DNA of 64,000 nt from Streptomyces typhae (GCF_009755605.1 NZ_WPNZ01000016.1:144708-208707); one strand, 5' to 3'. Shown: positions 1-8,748, numbered from the stretch's first letter. Program-made: numbers and translations. Notes: generated by a model not told the origin, from the sequence alone.

Positions 1-2152
1 TCAGCTTCTTGTAGTCGGCCTGGTCGCGCACCTGGACCTGGGGGTACGGGTCGAGCGCCGCGTCCAGGCGGTCGCGCAGGGTGTCGGCGTCCGTGCCCGG
101 CGCGGCGTTCACGTACACGGCGGAGTCCTGCCCGCCGGGCACGTACTTCTCCAGCGTGCCGAGGCCCATGAACACCCCGCCCCGCATGCCGGGGCCCTCG
201 GGCCCCTCCAGGTCGGTGAGCGCGCCCACGGTCAGCCGCGCCCTGCGCTTGTCGGGGAACTCCACCGGCAACACCGAACCGACGCGGACACCGTGGTCCT
301 CGGCGTACTCCCGGTCCATCGCGACGCGCCCGGGAGCGAGGGCCCGTGCCGAACTGCCTTGCGCGTACGTCATCTTCACGACGTCGTCGAGCTGCGGCCC
401 GTACCCGGCGGCTGTCGTCTTCGTCGTCCCGCCGTCGGGCATGTGCAGCTTCAGGGGCGTGAAGCGGTTGCGTACGACGTCGGAGGTGCCCTCGGTCGCC
501 CGGACCTTCTCGGTGACCTCCAGGGGGAACGGCAGGAACGCGTTGTTCTGCACGACGAAGTCCGCGCCGAGGGTCCTGTCGATCTGCTCGTCGAACGACT
601 TGGTCATGGAGGCGCTGGCCACCGAGAGGCCGCCGACCAGGGCGAGGCCCACCATCAGGGCGGCCGCCGTGGCGCCGGTGCGGCGCGGGTTGCGCAGCGC
701 GTTGCGCTGGCTCATCCGGCCCACCGAGCCGAACAGGGCGGGGAAGGCGCCACCGAGCACCCGGATCACCGGCCGTACCAGGAGCGGGCCCGCCACGACG
801 GTGGCGACCAGGCTGAGGACGACACCGAGGCCGAGCAGCGACGCCGACGTCGAGGTGTCGGACGACACCGCGCACCCCGCGAACGCGGCGGCCCCGGCCG
901 CCGCCACGACCCCGCCGACGACGGCCCGCGTCCGCAACGGCCGCCCCACACCCGCGATCTCGGCGTCCGCGAGGGCCGCCATGGGCGACACCTGCGCGGC
1001 CCGGCGCGCCGGCAGATACGCGGCGACGAAGGTGACGCCCACCCCGACCACGTACGACACCACCGGCGTCGGCCAGGCGATCACCATCTCCGTGGACTTG
1101 AGGTTCATCCCGAGCAGACCCATCAGTTCGATGAGTCCGGCGGCGAGCCCGATCCCGGCGGCCAGGCCGAGGGTGGAGCCGACCGCGCCGAGGAGCACGG
1201 CCTCGATCAGTACCGACCGGCGCACCTGCCTGCGGTCGGCGCCGAGCGCGCGCAGCAGCCCCAGCTCGCGCGTGCGCTGCGCGATGAGCATCGAGAAGGT
1301 GTTGACGATGAGGAAGATGCCGACGAGGACCGCGACGCCGGCGAAGCCGAGCATCACGTACTTGATCACGTCGAGGAACCCGCCGAGTTCGGACGCGGCC
1401 GACTCGGCCTGCTCGTCCGCCGTCTTCAGGTCGTAGGAGGAGCCCAGTTCGGTGGCGATCCGCCGCTTCAGCTCGGCGTCCGTGACGCCGGGCGCGGCGT
1501 CGACCGTGATGCCGGTCGCCGCGCCCTTGTCGCCGAGCAGCCTGGCCTGCGCGGTCGGGGTGTCCAGGAAGACCAGGGCCGCGCCGGGGTTGGTGGTCGT
1601 GAACGTGACGATGCCGACGACCCGGACCTTGAACGAGCCGGGCGCGGCGAGGACCGAGAGCGTGTCCCCGATCACCACGTCCTTCTTGTCGGCGGTGTCC
1701 GCGTCGACCAGCGCCTCACCGGCGCCGCGCGGGGCCCGGCCCGAGGTGAGCTCGACCGGGCTGCGGTCGGTCTCGTACCAGTTGGAGGCGATGGTGGGCG
1801 CGCCACTGGTGGGGCCGACGGTGTCGTTGTGGCTGTCGACGACCGTGATGTTCTCGACCTCCGCGTCCACATGCGTGGCGGCCACGCCGTCGACCTTCGC
1901 GACCTGCCGTGCCACCGCGGCGGGCAGCGTCGGTGTCCGGCCCGTCGGCATGCTCTCGTCGAGGTCGTCGTCCGGGGGCGCGACCGTCACGTCCGCGGAC
2001 GTGGACGCGAAGAGCCGGTCGAAGGTGCGGGCGACGGTGTCGGAGAAGATCAGACTGCCCGCGACGAACGCCACCGAGAGGATCACGGCGAGCGCCGACA
2101 GGGCCAGCCTGCCCTTGTGCGCGAGGAAGCTCCGGAGCGTGGCCTTCAGCAC
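1..2152 (-). CDS. FtsX/MacB-type ABC transporter permease (C-terminus outside window)
   Basis: This is the membrane subunit of an ABC exporter of the macrolide/lipoprotein type. The start is the GTG at 2152, which gives VLKATLRSFLAHKGRL, a typical amphipathic N-terminus, followed by a first membrane helix ending in VAFVAGSLIFSDT. An extracytoplasmic domain follows, then a three-helix FtsX core near residues 270-400 (ARTRELGLLRALG-like loop, here AQRTRELGLLRALGAD). A second copy of the extracytoplasmic-plus-FtsX layout begins after RRTGATAAALMVGLALVGG. At least 717 residues are present and the window edge removes the last helices; relatives are about 830-850 residues. It lies 11 bp downstream of the ATPase gene on the same strand, so the two are surely one operon. 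The substrate cannot be read from the sequence. Confidence 0.93.
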   Translation of the reverse strand, partial: MLKATLRSFLAHKGRLALSALAVILSVAFVAGSLIFSDTVARTFDRLFASTSADVTVAPPDDDLDESMPTGRTPTLPAAVARQVAKVDGVAATHVDAEVENITVVDSHNDTVGPTSGAPTIASNWYETDRSPVELTSGRAPRGAGEALVDADTADKKDVVIGDTLSVLAAPGSFKVRVVGIVTFTTTNPGAALVFLDTPTAQARLLGDKGAATGITVDAAPGVTDAELKRRIATELGSSYDLKTADEQAESAASELGGFLDVIKYVMLGFAGVAVLVGIFLIVNTFSMLIAQRTRELGLLRALGADRRQVRRSVLIEAVLLGAVGSTLGLAAGIGLAAGLIELMGLLGMNLKSTEMVIAWPTPVVSYVVGVGVTFVAAYLPARRAAQVSPMAALADAEIAGVGRPLRTRAVVGGVVAAAGAAAFAGCAVSSDTSTSASLLGLGVVLSLVATVVAGPLLVRPVIRVLGGAFPALFGSVGRMSQRNALRNPRRTGATAAALMVGLALVGGLSVASASMTKSFDEQIDRTLGADFVVQNNAFLPFPLEVTEKVRATEGTSDVVRNRFTPLKLHMPDGGTTKTTAAGYGPQLDDVVKMTYAQGSSARALAPGRVAMDREYAEDHGVRVGSVLPVEFPDKRRARLTVGALTDLEGPEGPGMRGGVFMGLGTLEKYVPGGQDSAVYVNAAPGTDADTLRDRLDAALDPYPQVQVRDQADYKKL

Positions 2153-2163
2153 GGGTAACCGCC

Positions 2164-3162
2164 TCAGTCCTGGGTGGCCGGGTCGCCGGACGCCTCGCCC
2201 GACGGGGGGCGCGCGGGGGGAACGGTGCCTTCGGGTGCGGGCTGTGCGGGCGCGACGGCCCTTTCGGGTCCGGGGGTGGGCTGTCCCTGTGGGGCGGCGT
2301 TGTCGGGTGCGGGCTGTCCCGGCAGGGCGGTGCTCCCGGGTGCGCGTCCCGCGGGCGGGACGGCGCCTTCGGGATCGGGCCGTGTCCCCTGGAGCGCGTC
2401 GAACCGTTTCATCCGCTCCAGGACCCCCTCCGCCGTGGGCCGCGGCATCTCGTCCACGATCCGGCCGTCCGCAAGGAAGAGCACCAGGTCGGAGTGGCCC
2501 GCGGCGCTCGGGTCGTGGGTCACCATCACCACCGTCTGCCCCAGGGAGTCCACGGCTTCGCGCAGGAACCCGAGCACCTCCAACCCGGCCCGCGAGTCGA
2601 GGTTGCCGGTCGGCTCGTCGGCGAAGATCAGTTCGGGGCGCGACGCGAGGGCGCGCGCACACGCGACGCGCTGCTGCTGCCCGCCCGAGAGCTGCGCGGG
2701 CCGGTGCCGCAGCCGGTCGCGGAGACCGAGCGTGTCGATGACGTGCTCCAGCCACTCGGCGTCGGGCCGCTTGCCCGCGATGTCCATCGGCAACGTGATG
2801 TTCTCGCGCGCGTTCAGCGTCGGGATGAGGTTGAACGACTGGAACATGAACCCCACCCGGTCCCGCCTGAGCTGCGTCAGCTCACGCTCCTTCAGCCCGG
2901 TGATCTCGGTCTCGCCGAGCCACACCTGGCCCGCGGAGACCGAGTCGAGCCCGGCCAGGGTGTGCATCAGCGTGGACTTTCCCGAACCGGAGGGCCCCAT
3001 CACGGCCGTGAACCGCTGCCGCGCGATGTCCACGTCCACCGCGTCCAGAGCGATCACCGCCGTCTCGCCGGACCCGTACGCCTTCGTCAGGCCGCGGGCA
3101 CGGGCGGCGACGCCGACGGGCTCGGTGCGCTCGGTGTGCGGTGCCGAAGCTGATGTGGACAA
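2164..3162 (-). CDS. ABC transporter ATP-binding protein, MacB/LolD type
   Basis: This is the cytoplasmic ATPase that powers the adjacent FtsX-type permease. Walker A (GPSGSGKST), the signature LSGGQQQR, Walker B (LIFADEPTGNLD) and the switch histidine (VTHDPSAAG) are all intact. I start it at the TTG at 3162, because a GGAGG lies 5 bases upstream and the longer frame has no better site; this gives 332 residues. The last 85 or so residues are a Pro/Ala/Gly-rich tail with PAPE- and PGQP-like repeats, which is unusual for LolD/MacB ATPases of about 230-260 residues and is probably disordered. It is the first gene of a two-gene operon. Confidence 0.93.
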   Translation of the reverse strand: MSTSASAPHTERTEPVGVAARARGLTKAYGSGETAVIALDAVDVDIARQRFTAVMGPSGSGKSTLMHTLAGLDSVSAGQVWLGETEITGLKERELTQLRRDRVGFMFQSFNLIPTLNARENITLPMDIAGKRPDAEWLEHVIDTLGLRDRLRHRPAQLSGGQQQRVACARALASRPELIFADEPTGNLDSRAGLEVLGFLREAVDSLGQTVVMVTHDPSAAGHSDLVLFLADGRIVDEMPRPTAEGVLERMKRFDALQGTRPDPEGAVPPAGRAPGSTALPGQPAPDNAAPQGQPTPGPERAVAPAQPAPEGTVPPARPPSGEASGDPATQD

Positions 3163-3312
3163 GGCCGCCTCCCAAGTCGTGGGCGCCCCGACTCGCGTAT
3201 GCCAGCGGAGAGTCCAGCAGAGAGTAGACGCTCGCACCGGGGGGCTGGTATCCCTCGCAAGTCGGTCGATCGGGCGCGTGTAAGGGGCACTTGACGCGTC
3301 CCGTGTGAGCCC

Positions 3313-3343
3313 CTTGCCGGTGCTAGCGCATCGGCGCTAGCTT
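3313..3343 (+). promoter_or_regulatory. Promoter with overlapping 8-bp perfect palindrome (antitoxin operator)
   Basis: A perfect inverted repeat GCTAGCGC / GCGCTAGC with a 4-base spacer (3322-3341) overlaps a -10-like TAGCTT at 3338-3343. A TTGCCG at 3313 is a possible -35 at 19-bp spacing. The ATG at 3350 lies where transcription should begin, so the mRNA is probably leaderless. Ribbon-helix-helix antitoxins usually repress their own promoters through such palindromes; that step is inferred. Confidence 0.6.
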
Positions 3344-3349
3344 GTGGGC

Positions 3350-3577
3350 ATGGCGAAGACTCAGCTGAACGTGCGGGTGGACGTGGACACCGCTCGGGCC
3401 GCGCGCGAACGCGCCACGGCCCGCGGTATGAGCGTCAATCGCTACATCGAAGAGCTCGTCAAGCAGGACGCGGGCGAGCTCGGCCACACCTTCGTGGAGG
3501 CGGCGGCCGACTTCATGAAGCAGTACGAGTCCGTCTTCGCCGAGGAGTTCGGCGCGGAGCGCGAGGGTCGTCGCTGA
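3350..3577 (+). CDS. Ribbon-helix-helix antitoxin-like protein
   Basis: This is a 75-residue DNA-binding protein. The N-terminal strand AKTQLNVRVDVDTARAARE and the helix pair ending in MSVNRYIEELV have the pattern of a ribbon-helix-helix (CopG/Arc) fold. The acidic C-terminal tail (FMKQYESVFAEEFGAERE) resembles the partner-binding region of antitoxins. I start at ATG 3350; a GTG at 3344 is in frame but would sit within the space between the -10 box and the likely start site. The stop is 3 bases before the TTG of the Fic-like gene, so the two are co-translated. The expected role is to bind the operator palindrome and neutralise the partner. Confidence 0.8.
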   Translation: MAKTQLNVRVDVDTARAARERATARGMSVNRYIEELVKQDAGELGHTFVEAAADFMKQYESVFAEEFGAEREGRR

Positions 3578-3580
3578 CCG

Positions 3581-3952
3581 TTGAATCTCAGCATCGACCT
3601 CGCCTGGCTCCTCATGGTGGCCGAGCACAAGACGCCAGGCGACCCGCAGGTCACCGACTGGGGAGCCCTGGTCGCCGCCGTCGCACGGCACGAGGCGGAG
3701 ATCTTCGGCGTACCCGTCTACGAGGGACCGCACGACCGTGCCGCCGCGCTGCTCCAGCTCCTGCTGCACCTGCCCGCCCTCGAACGCTCCAACGCGCTCT
3801 TCGCCTCCTCGGTCGCGTACGCCTATCTCGTCGCCAGCGGTGTGAAGGTGGTGACATCGCCCGAGCAGGTACGGGACCTGGCCCGGCTGATCAAGGAGGA
3901 CGGGGCGGGCGTCGACGCCATAGCGCGTGAGCTGCGGCAGTGGAGCCTCTGA
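3581..3952 (+). CDS. Fic/Doc-like toxin-antitoxin component with degenerate active site
   Basis: This 123-residue protein starts at a TTG 3 bases after the antitoxin stop. The helical layout and the C-terminal GVKVVTSPEQVRDLARLI match Doc toxins (compare GVQVFDSPVLADL in phage P1 Doc). The catalytic loop, however, reads HLPALERSNALFA where Doc/Fic proteins have H-x-F-x-D-x-N-K-R-T-A. The His is kept, but the Asp/Glu, Asn, Lys and Arg that bind and position the nucleotide are lost. I recall similar HLPALERSN sequences in other streptomycetes, so this is likely a conserved pseudo-Fic family rather than decay in this strain. Whether it is still toxic or transfers phosphate or AMP cannot be told. 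Confidence 0.72.
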   Translation: MNLSIDLAWLLMVAEHKTPGDPQVTDWGALVAAVARHEAEIFGVPVYEGPHDRAAALLQLLLHLPALERSNALFASSVAYAYLVASGVKVVTSPEQVRDLARLIKEDGAGVDAIARELRQWSL

Positions 3953-4075
3953 CGGGGCTTTGCACGGGGCCGTGGCCTCCCTCGGTGGACGGGCACCGAT
4001 GAGTTGTGGCCCGCGTACCGGTCAACACAGGGCAAGCAGTCAGCACGCGCCCTCACGACCCCCGGGAGTACGGCC

Positions 4076-4438
4076 ATGCCCGCCACCATCCAGCCCATGC
4101 TCATCACCCCCGACCTGGACCGCCTGGTCGCCTTCTACACGGAGCTGCTCGCCGCGGAGGAGACCGACCGGGTGCCGGACGAAGGTCCCGTCTTCTTCCT
4201 GAACCTGCGGGTCAAGGACTCGGACCTCGGCATCGTCGCCGACAGGAACGTCGAACCGGGCACGCCGCAGCGCTCGCTCCTGAGCGTGACGGTCGCATCC
4301 GTGGACGATCTCCTCGCACGCGTCGAAGCGCTCGGCGGCACGGTGCTCGGCCCGGCCAACGACATGCCGTGGGGCCAGCGGGTCGCGCACATCAAGGACC
4401 CGGACGGCAACGCGGTGAACCTCGCCCAGCCGATCTGA
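4076..4438 (+). CDS. VOC superfamily protein (glyoxalase/dioxygenase fold)
   Basis: This 120-residue protein has the paired beta-alpha-beta-beta-beta pattern of the vicinal oxygen chelate superfamily. It opens with MLITPDLDRLVAFYTELL, has the inter-repeat VTVASVDDLLARVEALG, and ends with the family hallmark HIKDPDGNAVNLAQ. The start ATG at 4076 follows GGGAG and removes an implausible N-terminal extension in the open frame. Members include glyoxalase I, ring-cleaving dioxygenases and antibiotic-binding proteins; the substrate is not predictable here. It stands alone and converges on the methyltransferase gene. Confidence 0.85.
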   Translation: MPATIQPMLITPDLDRLVAFYTELLAAEETDRVPDEGPVFFLNLRVKDSDLGIVADRNVEPGTPQRSLLSVTVASVDDLLARVEALGGTVLGPANDMPWGQRVAHIKDPDGNAVNLAQPI

Positions 4439-4447
4439 CGGCGCCGC

Positions 4448-5149
4448 TCAGACGCCTTGCCCGGCGAGGTCGGCGGGACCGGCCTCAGGAGGGCGGCGCG
4501 CCGAGCCCAGTACGCAGTACGACGTGGGCAGCCGCGGCCCGTGCGCGGGCACCATGACCTGCCGGTACGGCCTCAGCTCGAATCCGGCGGCACGCAGCGC
4601 GCCCACCGTGTCGCGGCCCACGTGGCAGCCGCCGAACAGCAGCGGCCACACCGTACGGTCCAGGGCGCGCTGGGCGGTCGCCATCGCCGTGCCCGGGGCC
4701 CTGCCGTGCTCGAAGAACCGCAGCTCGCCGCCGGGACGGAGGACCCGGCGCAGCTCGGCGAGCGCTCGCGGCACGTCCCGTACGCTGCACAGCACGAGCG
4801 AGGTGACGGCGTAGTCGAACGCCTCGCTCTTGACGGGCAGGGCCTCCGCGGCGCCCGGCACCACGTCGACGGGAACCTCCGCGCGCAGCGCCGCCGACAC
4901 GGCGAGGCCGCGCAGGAGGCGCTCCGGTTCGATCGCCACCACCTCGGCGACCGTGGCCGGATAGTGTGCGAAGTTCAGGCCGTTGCCCGCGCCGACCTCG
5001 ATCACACGGCCGCCGACGCCGTGCAGGAGTTCGGTGCGGTGCGGGGCGACGACGCGTTCGGCCGCCACGCTCTGGCGGGCGTAGAAGCGGGCGAACACCG
5101 GGTGGTGGACCGCGTCGCGCGGGGCGGGTCTGGCGGAGGGCGGGGGCAT
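4448..5149 (-). CDS. Class I SAM-dependent methyltransferase
   Basis: This 233-residue protein has a class I methyltransferase fold. Motif I is VIEVGAGNGLNFAHYP, the acidic residue of motif II is VVAIEPE, and motif IV/post-motif reads LCSVRDVPRALAELRRVLRPGG. It belongs to the UbiE/Methyltransf_11 group. The start ATG at 5149 has GGAGGC 4 bases upstream. A longer in-frame extension upstream would encode GFGAGRE repeats from a 21-bp tandem repeat and is probably untranslated. The methyl acceptor is unknown and no neighbour points to one. Confidence 0.85.
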   Translation of the reverse strand: MPPPSARPAPRDAVHHPVFARFYARQSVAAERVVAPHRTELLHGVGGRVIEVGAGNGLNFAHYPATVAEVVAIEPERLLRGLAVSAALRAEVPVDVVPGAAEALPVKSEAFDYAVTSLVLCSVRDVPRALAELRRVLRPGGELRFFEHGRAPGTAMATAQRALDRTVWPLLFGGCHVGRDTVGALRAAGFELRPYRQVMVPAHGPRLPTSYCVLGSARRPPEAGPADLAGQGV

Positions 5150-5197
5150 GGTGCCTCCAGGGGTCTGGCTGGTACTTCCCCCGTCCCCGCCCACGCC

Positions 5198-5280
5198 GAA
5201 ACCGTTCAGACCCGCCCCAAAACCTTCCCGTCCCGCTCCGAAACCCTCCCGTCCCGCTCCGAAACCGTCCCGGCTCACGC
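5198..5280 (-). repeat. 21-bp imperfect tandem repeat upstream of the methyltransferase
   Basis: About four copies of a 21-base unit (core cccgtcccgctccgaaacc) lie just upstream of the methyltransferase start. The period is a multiple of three and the frame stays open as GFGAGRE repeats, but the strong ribosome site lies downstream of it. Confidence 0.7.
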
Positions 5281-5312
5281 CGTCACCGTCCCGGCCCTGG
5301 AGGTCGGTGGGC

Positions 5313-6020
5313 CTACCCCCTCAGGTCCCGCACATCCCACCGACCCCCGAGGCCCGGCCCCAGCCACCCCGCCACGCGGTCGCGGAACACGGACGCGTCC
5401 AGTGCCCCCGCGCCCTCGGGCACCGCCCCCAGCAGGGGAGCCCCCGCGGCGTCGGCCAGTTCGGCGAGGTTGCAGCGGGAGGCCAGGTCCGGGACGGCGG
5501 GCCAGCTGCCGATGACGACGCCCTCGGTGGCCAGGCCCCGGGCGCGCAGGGCCTCGCCGGTCAGCGTCGTCATGTTGAGGGTGCCGAGCCCGGCCGTGGC
5601 CACGACGAGGACGGGCGCGTCGAGCAGCCGGGCCGCGTCCGCGAGCGTCGCCCCGGCCCCGTCGAAGCGGACGAGGAGACCGCCGGCCCCCTCCACCAGG
5701 ACCAGATCGTGCGAGGCCGCCAGCTTCGCGGCGGCCTCGGCGACCTCGGCGGGCGTGACCGGCGCGAGCCCGGCCCGCGCGGCCGCCGTCGCCGGTGCCA
5801 GCGGCTCGGGATAGCGGGCGAGTTCGACCCCGGTCACCCGGTCGCCCGCGAGCCGCCGCACCTCGGCGACATCGCCGGGATCGCCGGGCCCGACCCCCGT
5901 CTGGGCGGGCTTCAGGACGGCGACGCTGCGCCCGGCGGCGACGGCGAGCGCGGCCACCGCCGCGGTCGTCACCGTCTTGCCGATCTCCGTGCCCGTACCC
6001 GACACCACGAGCACGCTCAC
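5313..6020 (-). CDS. bioD: Dethiobiotin synthetase
   Basis: BioD closes the ureido ring: 7,8-diaminopelargonate + CO2 + ATP gives dethiobiotin. The protein starts VSVLVVSGTGTEIGKTV, which holds the P-loop GTGTEIGKT, and has the LKPAQTG motif (usually KPVQTG) and VEGAGGLLV, the metal- and phosphate-binding loop. The length of 235 residues is normal. The GTG start at 6020 overlaps the bioA stop in GTGA, so translation is coupled. It is the last gene of bioB-bioA-bioD. Confidence 0.96.
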   Translation of the reverse strand: MSVLVVSGTGTEIGKTVTTAAVAALAVAAGRSVAVLKPAQTGVGPGDPGDVAEVRRLAGDRVTGVELARYPEPLAPATAAARAGLAPVTPAEVAEAAAKLAASHDLVLVEGAGGLLVRFDGAGATLADAARLLDAPVLVVATAGLGTLNMTTLTGEALRARGLATEGVVIGSWPAVPDLASRCNLAELADAAGAPLLGAVPEGAGALDASVFRDRVAGWLGPGLGGRWDVRDLRG

Positions 6021-7405
6021 GCGCGCACCTCCTCGCGGTTCGCGGCCGTGCTCGCGGCCGCCGCCGCGCACACCGCGCGGCCGATCCGGGCGATGTCGTC
6101 GTCGCCGGTGACGAAGGGCGGCATCGTGTAGATCAGATCGCGGAACGGCCGCACCCACACGCCCGCCCGTACGGCGGCGCGCGTCGCCGCTTCCATGTCG
6201 ACCTGGTGGTCGAGTTGTACGACACCGAGTGCGCCGAGTATCCGTACGTCCTGGACGCCGGGCAGCTCGGCCGCCGGAGCGAGTGCCGCCCGCAGACCCG
6301 TCTCGACGCGCTTGACCTCGGTCGCCCAGTCCTGCCCGAGCAGCAGGTCGATGGAGGCGTTCGCGACCGCCGCCGCCAGCGGATTGCCCATGAACGTCGG
6401 CCCGTGCGCGAGCACCGGCACCTCGCCGCGCGCGATGCCGTCCGCGACCCGCGCGGTGCACAGCGTCGCCGCCATCGTGAGATAGCCGCCGGTCAGGGAC
6501 TTGCCCAGACACATCACATCGGGTGTGACACCCGCGTGGTCCGCCGCGAACAGGGCGCCCGTGCGCCCGAAGCCCGTCGCGATCTCGTCGAACACGAGCA
6601 GCACGCCGTGTGTGTCGCAGGCCTCCCGCAGGGCCCGCAGATACCGCGGGGAGTGGAACCGCATGCCGCCCGCGCCCTGCACCACCGGCTCCACGATCAC
6701 GCCCGCGAGTTCATCGGCGTGCCGTTGGATCAGGTCGTGCAGATGCCGCGCGTACGCCTCGTCGTAGGCGTCGAACCCGGCGGGCGGCAGGTCGGCGAAG
6801 ACCTGCTCGGGAAGTACGCCCTGCCACAGGCTGTGCATGCCGCCCTGCGGGTCGCACACGGCCATCGGCTGCCAGGTGTCGCCGTGGTAACCGCCGCGCC
6901 AGGTGAGCATGCGCCGCTTCTCGGGCCTGCCGAGTGAACGCCAGTGCTGGAGGCACATCTTGACCGCGACCTCCACGGACACCGATCCGGAGTCGGCCAG
7001 GAAGACATGCTCCAGGCCGTCCGGAGTGATGTCGACAAGTCGCTTCGCCAGGCTCACGGCGGGTTCGTGGGTGAGCCCGCCGAACATGACATGGCTCATG
7101 CGGTCCAGCTGGTCGCGTACCGCCTCGTTGAGGACGGGGTGGTTGTAGCCGTGGATGGCCGACCACCACGACGACATGCCGTCGATCAGCTCGCCCACCC
7201 CGGCGACGCTCAGCCGCACCCCGGTGGCCGACTCCACGACCAGCGGTTCCTGACGCCCCGGCATCGGGCCGTAGGGGTGCCAGACGTGGGCGCGGTCGAG
7301 GTCCAGGATCTCCCGCAGGCCCAGGCTGGGGGCCGTCGCGGCGTCGCGCGTACCGGTGGCCGCGGCGCCGTCACGCATACCGGCGGCCGTCCCGCCGTCA
7401 CGCAT
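6017..7405 (-). CDS. bioA: Adenosylmethionine-8-amino-7-oxononanoate aminotransferase
   Basis: BioA transfers the amino group of S-adenosylmethionine to 8-amino-7-oxononanoate (KAPA), giving 7,8-diaminopelargonate, with PLP as cofactor. HVWHPYGPM near residue 40, GMSSWWSAIHGYNHP, VFDEIATGFGRTG and the PLP-lysine motif CLGKSLTGG are diagnostic. I start at ATG 7405, which overlaps the bioB stop by 8 bases; this gives 462 residues. The first 27 residues (MRDG...GMRDG...GTRDA) are a short imperfect repeat that precedes the conserved domain and is longer than in most BioA proteins, so a later start is possible. Confidence 0.95.
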   Translation of the reverse strand: MRDGGTAAGMRDGAAATGTRDAATAPSLGLREILDLDRAHVWHPYGPMPGRQEPLVVESATGVRLSVAGVGELIDGMSSWWSAIHGYNHPVLNEAVRDQLDRMSHVMFGGLTHEPAVSLAKRLVDITPDGLEHVFLADSGSVSVEVAVKMCLQHWRSLGRPEKRRMLTWRGGYHGDTWQPMAVCDPQGGMHSLWQGVLPEQVFADLPPAGFDAYDEAYARHLHDLIQRHADELAGVIVEPVVQGAGGMRFHSPRYLRALREACDTHGVLLVFDEIATGFGRTGALFAADHAGVTPDVMCLGKSLTGGYLTMAATLCTARVADGIARGEVPVLAHGPTFMGNPLAAAVANASIDLLLGQDWATEVKRVETGLRAALAPAAELPGVQDVRILGALGVVQLDHQVDMEAATRAAVRAGVWVRPFRDLIYTMPPFVTGDDDIARIGRAVCAAAAASTAANREEVRA

Positions 7406-8552
7406 TGGGAGCCAGGTCCGTGCCGGCGCCGCGGCGGCGTACCGCGACCAGGTCAGTGCGCGCACCGGCCTCGTCCGCGGAGGCCCCAGCACCCCCCGCA
7501 CCGGGCGCCGACCCCTCGGACCCGCACACCGACCCGCAGCCACCGCCCCTGCGGTGCTCCGGCAGCGTCACCTGGTCCGTGGTCTCCACCTCGAAACCGG
7601 CGTCCGCGATCATCTCCAGGTCGGCCTTGCCGGCCTGGCCCTCACTCGTCAGGTAGTCGCCGAGGAAGATCGAGTTGGCGAGGTGCAGGGCGAGCGGCTG
7701 CATGGTGCGCAGGTGCAGTTCGCGTCCGCCCGCGATGCGGACCTCGACGTCCGGGCAGACGAACCGGACCATGGCGAGGATGCGCAGACAGCGCTGCGGG
7801 GAGAGGTTCCACTCCTTGGCGAGGGGGGTGCCCTCGAAGGGGATGAGGAAGTTCACCGGCACCGAGTCGGTGTCGAGCTCGCGCAGCGCGAAGACCACGT
7901 CGACCAGGTCCTCGTCCGTCTCGCCCATGCCCGCGATCAGGCCCGAGCAGGCGGAGAGCCCGGCCGCGTGTGCCTTCTGCACGGTGTCGACGCGGTCGGC
8001 GTACGTATGCGTCTTGGTGATGTCGCCGTACGTCGCCTCGGACGTGTTCAGGTTGTGGTTGTAGGCGTCGGCACCGGCGCCGCGCAGCCGCTCCGCCTGG
8101 CCGTCGGAGAGCAGACCGAGGCAGGCGCAGACCTCGACGCCCTCGTTCTGTTCCTTGATCGTCCTGATGGTGTCCGAGACACGGGCGACGTCCCGGTCGG
8201 TCGGGCCCCGGCCGCTCGCCACCAGGCACACCCGCTTGGCGCCGCCGGCGAGCCCGGCGGCCGCGGCCTCGGACGCCTCCTGCGGCTTCAGCCAGGTGTA
8301 CTTGAGGATCCCGGTGTCCGCGCCGAGCCGCTGCGAGCAGTACGAGCAGTCCTCGGGGCACAGACCGGACTTGAGGTTGACCAGATAGTTGAGTTTCACC
8401 CGCCGCCCGAACCACTGACGCCGTACCTTTCCGGCCGCCGCCACCACGTCGAGCAGCTGCTCGTCGGAGGTCGCGAGCACGGCGAGTGCCTCTTCACGGC
8501 TCGGCAGCTCGCGCCGAAGCCCCTTGTCCAGCAGCGTGTTCAGCAGATCCAT
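7398..8552 (-). CDS. bioB: Biotin synthase
   Basis: BioB is the radical SAM enzyme that inserts sulfur into dethiobiotin. The cluster-binding cysteines are C65, C69 and C72 (GLCPEDCSYCSQ), and YNHNLNTSE, the conserved Arg in VRIAGGRE and the auxiliary-cluster cysteines are in place. The enzyme proper ends near residue 335. The remaining 50 residues are a Cys/Gly/Ala-rich tail (GGGCGSVCGS) of the kind seen in actinomycete BioB proteins. It is the first gene of the minus-strand bio operon. Confidence 0.96.
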   Translation of the reverse strand: MDLLNTLLDKGLRRELPSREEALAVLATSDEQLLDVVAAAGKVRRQWFGRRVKLNYLVNLKSGLCPEDCSYCSQRLGADTGILKYTWLKPQEASEAAAAGLAGGAKRVCLVASGRGPTDRDVARVSDTIRTIKEQNEGVEVCACLGLLSDGQAERLRGAGADAYNHNLNTSEATYGDITKTHTYADRVDTVQKAHAAGLSACSGLIAGMGETDEDLVDVVFALRELDTDSVPVNFLIPFEGTPLAKEWNLSPQRCLRILAMVRFVCPDVEVRIAGGRELHLRTMQPLALHLANSIFLGDYLTSEGQAGKADLEMIADAGFEVETTDQVTLPEHRRGGGCGSVCGSEGSAPGAGGAGASADEAGARTDLVAVRRRGAGTDLAPNA

Positions 8553-8576
8553 GGCGCTGATCCTGACGTACCCCGG

Positions 8577-8638
8577 TCGCTATGACCATGGAGATTCTGA
8601 ACAACAGAAGCGATGAGAGGTGTGGGTATTGCCACACC
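8577..8638. promoter_or_regulatory. Divergent bioB/bioF control region with perfect inverted repeat
   Basis: The 196 bases between bioB and bioF hold a perfect repeat GGTGTGG-GTATTG-CCACACC (8619-8638). On the minus strand TTGTTC (8604-8599) and TAGCGA (8582-8577), 16 bases apart, could be the bioB promoter, which would place the repeat just upstream of it. No birA or bioQ regulator gene is nearby, so the repeat is only a candidate operator. Confidence 0.4.
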
Positions 8639-8748
8639 ATGGCCGGGTGGCGTGGCCGCTAGGGTCTGTGCACTGTCTACAAACACCCGGTCCGTACGAG
8701 CCGTGCCCGCGGCCTTCGTGCGCCGACCCACGAGGCCCCGGAGGTCCC

